From positions 1 to 32,579 of the forward strand of contig CAMWNR010000014.1 in the NCBI GenBank assembly GCA_947175665.1: a DNA stretch of 32,579 nucleotides, given 5' to 3'. The notes below the pieces were generated by a model. That model did not search any database. It was not told where the DNA came from and worked only from the letters and a program-made list of their open reading frames with translations. Position numbers and translations under genes: made by a program. This stretch comes from an uncultured Porphyromonadaceae bacterium (GTDB lineage: Bacteria > Bacteroidota > Bacteroidia > Bacteroidales > Muribaculaceae). Shown piece after piece: positions 26,401 through 32,579 of the stretch. Position 1 is the stretch's first letter. Every line of letters starts with the position of its first letter.

Positions 26401-27162
26401 ACGGGTTTCTATCCCCAGCCCGAACAGAGCGTAGTCATACAGGCAGGGATCTTCAGGATTAAACCGACGAAGTTTTTCGGTCAGTTCAATTACGGTTTTC
26501 TTATCATTCCCCTTTCGGGTAATCAGACCTAACTCCCGGGCAGTGTTGCCGACATGCACGTCTAACGGGATATATAATTTTGACTTCGGTATCGATTGCC
26601 ACACTCCCATATCTACAATCCCATCATCGCGTACCAACCAGCGCAAAGCCATATTGACACGTTTCAATGCGGTAGTATCAAGATTCTGCGGCAAACCCCG
26701 ATTGTCGGTCACCCCGGCGTTAGCCTCCCTTATCTCTCTGTTAAGATGCGCCACCAATTCCCATGCAGGCAATTCTGTCTCACCTATCCGATGCGAGGCC
26801 CCGAATGCATCAAGCGAGTCATACTTGGCATAAATGCCACGCAATCCGCGCAGAAAATGTATCAGATTACGCGCAAAAAATGTGCGGTGGATATTCCTAT
26901 CCGGATCAAGCGACAGGTACCCCTCATCCATCACATAATGATACGGATCATCGCCCATCATATCAAGCAGGCGCTCTGCGTCTCTGCAAATCATCTTTCG
27001 GTTACCCCATGCTATCATAGCCGAGAGAAACGATACAATCTCTATATTACGCAGATCATCAAACCTGCGAGGGAACTGCACCGGATCATCGGCTATAAAG
27101 GCCGGGGAATTTATGCGTGCTGATTCCTCATCAAGAAGGCTCTTTAATTCTGAATCTTTCAT
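26380..27162 (-). CDS. TIGR02757 (DUF2400) family protein
   Basis: This 260-residue cytoplasmic protein has no signal peptide. The blocks FPRRFDDLRNIEIVSFLSAMIAWGNRK, DVHVGNTARELGLITRKGND and FNPEDPCLYDYALFGLGIE are those of TIGR02757, a conserved family of unknown function. The pattern of the last two blocks resembles helix-hairpin-helix base-excision glycosylases to me, but I cannot confirm this. The start overlaps the upstream GHL10 stop by one base (TAATG), so translation is probably coupled. Confidence 0.88.
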   Translation of the reverse strand: MKDSELKSLLDEESARINSPAFIADDPVQFPRRFDDLRNIEIVSFLSAMIAWGNRKMICRDAERLLDMMGDDPYHYVMDEGYLSLDPDRNIHRTFFARNLIHFLRGLRGIYAKYDSLDAFGASHRIGETELPAWELVAHLNREIREANAGVTDNRGLPQNLDTTALKRVNMALRWLVRDDGIVDMGVWQSIPKSKLYIPLDVHVGNTARELGLITRKGNDKKTVIELTEKLRRFNPEDPCLYDYALFGLGIETRKKQDAP

Positions 27163-28706
27163 TACTTACTTAACTTTAACTTTTTGGGTAGCGACTCACG
27201 GTTCATCCGATCGAGAGTAGTGACTACGTATGTCATACCTGCTACAGATTCGGGATCCATATCGTCCGAAATAAGCACACGAGTAAAAGGCGTGACCGCT
27301 ATTATAGTCTGCGGATCAGACAGATCGTCAGAATCTTCTCCGGCAAAGAAACCATATACCACATTCATTACGGCATCGGTCTCTTTCTGCACACTCCCCT
27401 CTTCAGGCATATCCCATTCAAGAAATGTCTTACCGTCATAGCGCTGTATCTGAATATTGCTGACCTGACGGGGTTTCACTTTTGTATTACCCCACATCGG
27501 CGGCAAGGCGATTGTAGACTGGTATTTATTGGCAAGCGAATCGGCTACACCTTTATAATTACCGGTAACCCAATATCCGTGCCACCACACATTGCCGTCT
27601 ACGTTCTTAAGTTGACGCGACAGGCGCACCTTGGTATCCAGTTCGTTTTTATCCTTATTCTTAGGATCAAGAGAGTCCATGGTGCGCTTGGTATCCTGAC
27701 CGATGTATAACTGCACCTTTTCCGGCACATTGTCATTCCACCATTTCACCAGTTTGCGACTCGGTGCCGCAGCAAGATCAAGACTCCAATAGAGTTGAGG
27801 TGCGAGATAATCTATCCACCCTTTTTCTGACCATAACAATACATCGGCATACAGATCATCATAATTCTGCAGTCCGGTCGATTCCGATCCCCGCGGATCA
27901 TTACGCTTGTTGCGCCAGATACCGAAAGGACTCACACCAAATCTAACCCACGGTTTTCTATCCTTGATAGTCTTTGACAACTGCTCTATAAGCAGATCCA
28001 CATTGTGGCGGCGCCAATCATTACGCTTCATACCGTTGCCGAACTTTGCAAACGATGCGGCATCAGCGTTAAAAGGATTACCGGCCGCCGGATAGGGATA
28101 GAAGTAATCATCTATATGTATGGCATCCACATCATATCGGCCCACTATATCATCTACTACCTTACATATAAAATCTCTATTTTCCTGATATGCGGGGTCA
28201 AAAAAGAGTTTGCCGTCATATTTGAAGTATCGCTCCGGATGCTTCTTGGAGTCATGGTCGGCCGGAATCACATCTTTTGACAGATTTGAAGATACTCTGT
28301 ATGGGTTGAGCCACGCATGAAACTCCATGCCGCGGTTGTGGGCTTCCTGCAATGTGAATTCCAACGGATCCCACTCAGGTACGGGAGCCTTTCCTCTGCG
28401 ACCGGTGAGCCATTGACTCCAAGGCTCAAGCGCTGAGGGATACATGGCGTCGGCACACGGCCTGACCTGAAAAATCACGGCATTACACCCTGCGGCCTGC
28501 AATTTATCGAGTTGATCCTGGATATAACTTTTGCATTTGTTGGTAGGCATATCCATATATTGCGACTGTCCGATGACATGCAACCACGCTCCTCTAAACT
28601 CACGTTTCGGGTTACTGATCTCGGCTGAATATGCCGCGCCGGCACCTCCGGCCAATGTTACTATCAAACCCAAAATAATCCGTAAAAACGTATCTTTTAT
28701 ATTCAT
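27162..28706 (-). CDS. GHL10 family glycoside-hydrolase-like exported protein
   Basis: The 514-residue exported protein has a signal peptide (MNIKDTFLRIILGLIVTLAG, then GAGAAYSA). The body is the GHL10 (PF02638) barrel: REFRGAWLHVIGQSQ, LQAAGCNAVIFQVRPCADAMYPSALEPWS, MEFHAWLNPYRV, VDAIHIDDYFYPYP and WVRFGVSPFGIWRN. The E. coli relative DigH cleaves peptide-free peptidoglycan glycan, so a cell-wall role is the best guess. A C-terminal region of about 110 residues looks like a fibronectin-type domain. A perfect 10-bp inverted repeat lies 7 nt upstream of the start codon and may regulate it. Confidence 0.9.
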   Translation of the reverse strand: MNIKDTFLRIILGLIVTLAGGAGAAYSAEISNPKREFRGAWLHVIGQSQYMDMPTNKCKSYIQDQLDKLQAAGCNAVIFQVRPCADAMYPSALEPWSQWLTGRRGKAPVPEWDPLEFTLQEAHNRGMEFHAWLNPYRVSSNLSKDVIPADHDSKKHPERYFKYDGKLFFDPAYQENRDFICKVVDDIVGRYDVDAIHIDDYFYPYPAAGNPFNADAASFAKFGNGMKRNDWRRHNVDLLIEQLSKTIKDRKPWVRFGVSPFGIWRNKRNDPRGSESTGLQNYDDLYADVLLWSEKGWIDYLAPQLYWSLDLAAAPSRKLVKWWNDNVPEKVQLYIGQDTKRTMDSLDPKNKDKNELDTKVRLSRQLKNVDGNVWWHGYWVTGNYKGVADSLANKYQSTIALPPMWGNTKVKPRQVSNIQIQRYDGKTFLEWDMPEEGSVQKETDAVMNVVYGFFAGEDSDDLSDPQTIIAVTPFTRVLISDDMDPESVAGMTYVVTTLDRMNRESLPKKLKLSK

Positions 28707-28713
28707 CTGCTTT

Positions 28714-28740
28714 ATTTTACACTTATTGATAGTGTAAAAT
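28714..28740 (-). promoter_or_regulatory. Perfect inverted repeat before the GHL10 gene
   Basis: ATTTTACACT (28714-28723) and AGTGTAAAAT (28731-28740) are exact inverted repeats with a 7-bp spacer. A second one, TTTGTAA/TTACAAA, lies at 28793-28808. They may be an operator, or a hairpin in the leader that hides the ribosome site. Confidence 0.5.
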
Positions 28741-28809
28741 TACAAAAAAAGCCCTAATTTGTAAAGGAATATTACACTCATAAAGATAAAATTTTGTAAT
28801 TTTACAAAC

Positions 28810-29014
28810 TGAAGTTGTTTAACCTAATTTCTTCGTTAAGATTTCGTCAGATTTTTGAGTGGATTTCTCCATCCGAAGAGGGAGTTTAGCGTGCTAAGCG
28901 ACCGATGAGGAGGAAGAAAGCCGCCAAAAAGATGGCGGAAGATTAATGAAGAGATTATAAAATTCAAAACATTTAACTATTATATTCAATCGTAAATAAG
29001 GTTAAACAACTTCA
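28810..29014. mobile_element. 205-bp inverted-repeat element upstream of valS
   Basis: The ends GAAGTTGTTTAACCTAATTT (28811-28830) and AAATAAGGTTAAACAACTTC (28994-29013) are inverted repeats with one mismatch, extended by one outer base pair. Inside are a GAGGGAG motif (28878-28884), a hairpin TTAGC/GCTAA (28886-28897), CGACCG, and a hairpin CCGCCA/TGGCGG (28921-28938). There is no credible coding frame, no transposase and no clear target duplication. It is MITE-like in form. It ends 21 bp before the valS start codon, so it must form the valS leader or carry its promoter. Confidence 0.6.
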
Positions 29015-29035
29015 CTAATTAAATGATATAATCAG

Positions 29036-31675
29036 ATGAGTGAACTCGCTACAGTATACAACCCCTCCGAGGTTGAACAGAAATGGTATGATTTCTGGAT
29101 GGAGCACGGGATGTTTCATTCCGAGCCTGACAATAGAGAACCTTATTGCATAGTGATCCCGCCGCCCAACGTAACCGGTGTGCTGCACATGGGCCACATG
29201 CTTAACAATACTATCCAGGACATATTGGTGCGTCGCGCTCGTATGCTTGGCAAAAACGCGCTTTGGGTACCCGGCACTGACCACGCCGCCATCGCTACAG
29301 AAACCAAAGTGATCGCCAAACTTGCCGAGCAGGGGATTAAGAAAACTGACCTTACCCGTGAGCAGTTTCTCGAACATGCCTGGGATTGGACCCGCAATCA
29401 CGGTGGCATCATCCTGACACAACTTCGTAAACTCGGTGCTTCTTGCGATTGGGAACGCACCGCATTCACTATGGATGATTTGCGCTCTAAAAGCGTCACA
29501 AAAGTTTTCTGCGATCTCTATGACAAGGGCCTTATATATCGCGGTCTGCGCATGGTTAACTGGGATCCCCAGAACCGTACTGCTATCTCTGATGATGAGG
29601 TTAATTATGTACAGGAAAATTCCAAACTTTATTACCTCAGGTATTATGTAGCCGATGATCCTCAGGGTCGATATGCCGTGGTGGCTACTACACGCCCGGA
29701 AACTATAATGGGTGATACCGCCATGTGTATCAATCCTAAAGATCCTAAAAACGAATGGCTGAAGGGTAAGAAGGTTATCGTACCTCTCGTAGGGCGCGAG
29801 ATTCCGGTGATCGAGGACAGATATGTCGATATCGAGTTCGGTACCGGTTGCCTTAAGGTTACCCCCGCGCATGATAAAAATGACTATATGCTCGGTAAGA
29901 ACCACAATCTGGATACTATCGACATTTTTAATGAGGATGGTACTCTCAATGACAATGGTGGTAAGTATGCGGGCATGGATCGTTTTGAGGTGCGTAAATT
30001 GATAGCCGTAGACCTGAAAAATGCCGGTCTAATGGAGAAGGAGGAGGATTATACCAATAATGTAGGTTACTCCGAGCGTACCAAAGTTGCCATCGAACCG
30101 CGCCTGTCGCTGCAATGGTTTATCAAAATGAAGCACTTCGCCGACATTGCGCTCGCTCCCGTTATGGATGATGACATCAAGTTTGTACCTGAAAAGTATA
30201 AGACCACTTACCGTATATGGCTTGAGAATATTCAGGATTGGTGCATAAGCCGCCAACTCTGGTGGGGTCATCGTATCCCGGCTTATTACTATACCGACGC
30301 CGAGGGTAACGAAAAGATCGTCGTTGCCGAAACTAAAGAAGAAGCACTCGAAAAAGCAATCCGGGAGAGCGGTCTACCCCTTGATCCGGACTCTTTGCGT
30401 CAGGATGAGGACGCTCTCGATACCTGGTTCTCTTCATGGTTATGGCCGATAACCCTCTTTAATGGTATTCTCGATCCGGGTAATAAGGAAATCAATTATT
30501 ACTATCCTACCGCGACTCTTGTGACCGGTCCGGACATTATCTTCTTCTGGGTAGCCCGTATGATTATGGCCGGCTACGAGTATGTAGGCAATAAACCTTT
30601 TGATAATGTTTACTTTACCGGTATTGTGCGCGATAAGATAGGTCGTAAGATGTCTAAATCGCTCGGTAATTCTCCCGACCCCATCGATCTCATAGATAAA
30701 TATGGCGCCGACGGCGTACGCATGGGCCTTATGCTTGCCGCCCCTGCCGGCAATGACATTATGTATGATGATGCTCTCTGCGAACAGGGTCGAAATTTCT
30801 GTAATAAGATCTGGAATGCTTTCCGACTTGTCAAAGGGTGGCAGACAGCCGAAATAGAACAGCCGGAAGCGGCTCGCCTCGGTATAGAGTGGTTTAAGGC
30901 CAAACTCAACGCTGCCGTTGTAGAGATAAATGACCTGATGGGTAAATTCCGTATCTCTGAGGCGCTCATGGTGGTTTATAAACTCTTCTGGGATGAGTTC
31001 TCTTCTTGGTTGCTCGAAGTTGTTAAACCGGCTTACGGCGCTCCGATTGATAAGACTACATACGATGCCGTACTCGAAGCATTCGATAATCTTCTCAAGA
31101 TGCTTCACCCCTTTATGCCGTTTATCACCGAAGAGTTGTGGCAACATCTTTATGACCGCAAAGAAGGGGAAAGCATAATGTATGCCCGTATGCCGCAACC
31201 GGATGCAACCGACGATAAGATTCTCGCTGATTTCGAAACACTCAAAGAGATTGTGGCCGGTATCCGAACTATCCGTAAGCAGAAGCAGATACCTCAGCGT
31301 GACCCATTATCACTTGAGATTAAAGGTGAACACATTTCTTCTCTTAACGCTGTATTGGTCAAGATGGGAAACCTCTCGGCAATCAATGTAGTCGAAGAGA
31401 AAGGCGCGATGTCACAAGGTTTTATGGTGGGCACTACCGAGTACGCCATACCGCTCGAGAGCAACATAAATGTTGAAGAAGAGATTAAGAAGCATGAGGC
31501 TGACCTTGAATATCAGAAGAAATTCCTCGCCGGTGTAGAGAAGAAACTCTCTAACGAAAGATTTGTATCTTCAGCACCCGAAAAGGTTGTGGCTATTGAA
31601 CGCAAGAAGCAGAGCGATGCCCTCGAAAAGATTGCCGCACTCGAAGCAGCCCTTGCGGCCCTCAAAGCCCTCTGA
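29036..31675 (+). CDS. valS: Valine-tRNA ligase
   Basis: This class Ia synthetase charges and proofreads tRNA-Val. The 879-residue product has the HIGH-type motif HMGH (51-54) after PPPNVTGVL and the editing-domain block [15 protein letters not shown]. It also has the class signature [22 protein letters not shown] (538-542, in [14 protein letters not shown]), an anticodon-binding helical domain and a C-terminal coiled-coil arm (about 810-879). The length is normal. No T-box is visible. The upstream gap is occupied by a 205-bp inverted-repeat element, and the downstream gap by a long repeat region. Confidence 0.98.
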   Translation: MSELATVYNPSEVEQKWYDFWMEHGMFHSEPDNREPYCIVIPPPNVTGVLHMGHMLNNTIQDILVRRARMLGKNALWVPGTDHAAIATETKVIAKLAEQGIKKTDLTREQFLEHAWDWTRNHGGIILTQLRKLGASCDWERTAFTMDDLRSKSVTKVFCDLYDKGLIYRGLRMVNWDPQNRTAISDDEVNYVQENSKLYYLRYYVADDPQGRYAVVATTRPETIMGDTAMCINPKDPKNEWLKGKKVIVPLVGREIPVIEDRYVDIEFGTGCLKVTPAHDKNDYMLGKNHNLDTIDIFNEDGTLNDNGGKYAGMDRFEVRKLIAVDLKNAGLMEKEEDYTNNVGYSERTKVAIEPRLSLQWFIKMKHFADIALAPVMDDDIKFVPEKYKTTYRIWLENIQDWCISRQLWWGHRIPAYYYTDAEGNEKIVVAETKEEALEKAIRESGLPLDPDSLRQDEDALDTWFSSWLWPITLFNGILDPGNKEINYYYPTATLVTGPDIIFFWVARMIMAGYEYVGNKPFDNVYFTGIVRDKIGRKMSKSLGNSPDPIDLIDKYGADGVRMGLMLAAPAGNDIMYDDALCEQGRNFCNKIWNAFRLVKGWQTAEIEQPEAARLGIEWFKAKLNAAVVEINDLMGKFRISEALMVVYKLFWDEFSSWLLEVVKPAYGAPIDKTTYDAVLEAFDNLLKMLHPFMPFITEELWQHLYDRKEGESIMYARMPQPDATDDKILADFETLKEIVAGIRTIRKQKQIPQRDPLSLEIKGEHISSLNAVLVKMGNLSAINVVEEKGAMSQGFMVGTTEYAIPLESNINVEEEIKKHEADLEYQKKFLAGVEKKLSNERFVSSAPEKVVAIERKKQSDALEKIAALEAALAALKAL

Positions 31676-31727
31676 TCTTGAGGCAATTCATATCTATCCA
31701 ATAAAGGAATCTACCGCATGGCAAATG

Positions 31728-31945
31728 GCGTAAGCCGCCTGCAGAGCAGATAGCGTATATAATCAAGCGTAAGCCGCCTGCAGAGCAGATAGCGTATATC
31801 ATCAGGCGAAAGCCGCCTGCAGAGCAGGTAGCGTATATCATCAGGCGTAAGCCGCCTGCAGAGCAGGTAGCGTATATCATCAGGCGTAAGCCGCCTGCAG
31901 AGCAGGTAGCGTATATAATCAGGCGAAAGCCGCCTGCAGAGCAGG
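31728..31945. repeat. 39-bp tandem repeat array
   Basis: Five full units start at 31728, 31767, 31806, 31845 and 31884, and a partial sixth starts at 31923. Units differ by a few bases (gcgtaagccgcctgcagagc is the common start). Each holds CCTGC-AGA-GCAGG or a near match, a small hairpin. At 39 bp (13 codons) the array is open in several frames, but I see no coding signal. Confidence 0.95.
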
Positions 31946-31951
31946 CATTCG

Positions 31952-32214
31952 GCATAGGCACGTATCAATCAAGGCCGGAAGGCCTTGATTGGTGCGTGTA
32001 TTCGCATAGCCCCACCATATATAAATGTGCCGCGTTAGCGGTACTTCTTAAAACGGGGACGGTGTTTAAGGGGTGTTAAAGGGGTGTTAAAGGGGTGTTA
32101 AAGGGGTGTTTACGTGGCGTTGAAGTACCGCTAACGCGGCACATTTATCGAGGTCGGGTATACCGATACACGCACCAGCAAAAATCAAAGATTTTTGCTG
32201 ATACGTGCCTATGC
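31952..32214. repeat. Nested palindrome with a central G-rich array
   Basis: Outer arms GCATAGGCACGTATCA (31952-31967) and TGATACGTGCCTATGC (32199-32214) are exact complements. So are TGGTGCGTGTAT (31990-32001) and ATACACGCACCA (32166-32177), and the 27-bp central arms 32021-32047 and 32122-32148. Two local hairpins also exist: 31959-31976 with 31981-31998, and 32169-32186 with 32190-32207. The centre (32064-32107) is four 11-bp units gttaaaggggt or close. There is no credible gene. Confidence 0.9.
32070..32106 (+). other. Possible G-quadruplex motif
   Basis: Four GGGG runs (32070-32073, 32081-32084, 32092-32095, 32103-32106) are separated by exactly 7 nt each, fitting a plus-strand quadruplex of four tetrads. 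A fifth GGGG lies at 32055-32058. The runs sit in the loop of the 27-bp inverted repeat. Confidence 0.55.
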
Positions 32215-32218
32215 TGAA

Positions 32219-32294
32219 ATCCCGCTACGCGGGATGGTCGCCCCAAGAATCGGTAATTACCTCGCATGTATCCGCTACGTGGGATGGTCGCCCC
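32219..32294. repeat. Direct repeat pair with an internal palindrome
   Basis: Two related 25-26 bp units (32219-32244 and 32270-32294) share GGGATGGTCGCCCC. The first begins with the perfect palindrome ATCCCGC-TAC-GCGGGAT. The second is degenerate in that arm (gct acg tgg). They follow directly on the nested palindrome. Confidence 0.8.
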
Positions 32295-32364
32295 GGGTTT
32301 CAACGTACGCTTTTAACACTCAAACGCACTTTTATACTTGACTTTCAATTTTTTGTCAAAAAAA

Positions 32365-32396
32365 TTTGCATTGTTGACAGTTTATTTTTAAATTTG
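32365..32396 (+). promoter_or_regulatory. Promoter of the last gene
   Basis: A -33 TTTG (32365-32368) is followed after 20 bp by TAAATTTG (32389-32396). The predicted start is near 32402, leaving an AT-rich leader of about 135 nt with no structure that I can recognise. Confidence 0.7.
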
Positions 32397-32536
32397 ACCG
32401 ATTACTTTAAATTAGTAGTTTACAGAACCATAACGGGCTAACCAATCCTATAAATTTACTAAATTAAGGTTAATTTTATAAACTGATATATCTGCTAAGA
32501 ATCTAATTTAATCTATTCCACTTGAAATTTAAATTC

Positions 32537-32579
32537 ATGAAGAAATTTCTACAACTTTACGTCACTTTATTGATTTCTC
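32537..32579 (+). CDS. Start of a probable exported protein (partial)
   Basis: The frame MKKFLQLYVTLLIS opens at 32537 and runs off the window. Two lysines followed by a hydrophobic stretch look like the beginning of a signal peptide, and a good promoter lies upstream. Nothing can be said about function. Confidence 0.6.
   Translation, partial: MKKFLQLYVTLLIS

Noticed and set aside
28810-29014. T-box or riboswitch for valS
   Set aside because: I see no T-box sequence or specifier loop, and the closing inverted repeats look more like element ends.
29015-29905. 296-residue minus-strand frame over valS
   Set aside because: It is a shadow of the valS reading frame.
31728-31945. CRISPR array
   Set aside because: The whole 39-bp unit repeats head to tail. 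There are no unique spacers and no cas genes.
31662-31961. 99-residue minus-strand repeat protein (SAGGLRLMIYATC units)
   Set aside because: A 39-bp unit keeps several frames open at once. The frame overlaps the 3' end of valS and has no start signal or promoter.
32205-32441. 78-residue plus-strand frame
   Set aside because: It crosses the palindromic repeats and the promoter of the last gene, with no coding character.

Overview
The window looks like a chromosomal segment of a Bacteroidales bacterium (phylum Bacteroidota). A Muribaculaceae-like gut organism is my best guess from the overall feel of the genes, not something I could test. Supporting signs are Bacteroidota-type promoters (TTG or TTTG, 19-20 bp, then TAnnTTTG) before several genes, the near absence of Shine-Dalgarno sequences, and lineage-typical families: DUF3822, TIGR02757, a GHL10 glycosidase-like protein, a TonB-dependent outer-membrane barrel, DUF1460 and many signal-peptide proteins. 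There is no integrase, transposase, phage gene, rRNA, tRNA or CRISPR array.

Layout. 1-2467 (minus): MATE efflux pump, then ispE. 2539-2554: a compact divergent promoter. 2623-8216 (plus): DUF3822 protein, rsmD, ribBA and a secreted S9 peptidase. 8493-13360 (minus): type I asparaginase with an exact 252-bp in-frame duplication of its 5' end, a HAD phosphatase, a DUF1460 protein that seems to have lost its catalytic residues, and enolase. 13576-17190 (plus): RecD/PIF1-like helicase and an OPT transporter. 17573-20017 (minus): TonB-dependent receptor. 20273-22254 (plus): fabD and asd, separated by a terminator. 22331-22876 (minus): Gly/Pro-rich secreted protein. 23171-26299 (plus): glyS, lemA, an FKBP lipoprotein and a small lipoprotein, apparently one operon. 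26380-28706 (minus): GHL10 protein and TIGR02757, coupled. 29036-31675 (plus): valS. 31676-32536: a large repeat and palindrome region. 32537-end: start of a secreted protein.

The genes are mostly housekeeping: isoprenoid, riboflavin, fatty-acid and aspartate-family synthesis, glycolysis, tRNA charging and ribosomal RNA methylation, mixed with envelope functions.

The intergenic DNA is the unusual part. It holds (a) a 205-bp element with 21-bp terminal inverted repeats just upstream of valS; (b) two copies, long and short, of another inverted-repeat element (10041-10205 and 14997-15064); (c) a hairpin module shared by the long copy and the valS element, with different stem bases but kept pairing; (d) 10-bp-period repeats at three loci; (e) behind valS, a 39-bp tandem array followed by a nested palindrome with four evenly spaced GGGG runs at its centre. 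Elements (a) to (c) and (e) are the best candidates for something undescribed. I could not run searches or folding, so their novelty is not established.
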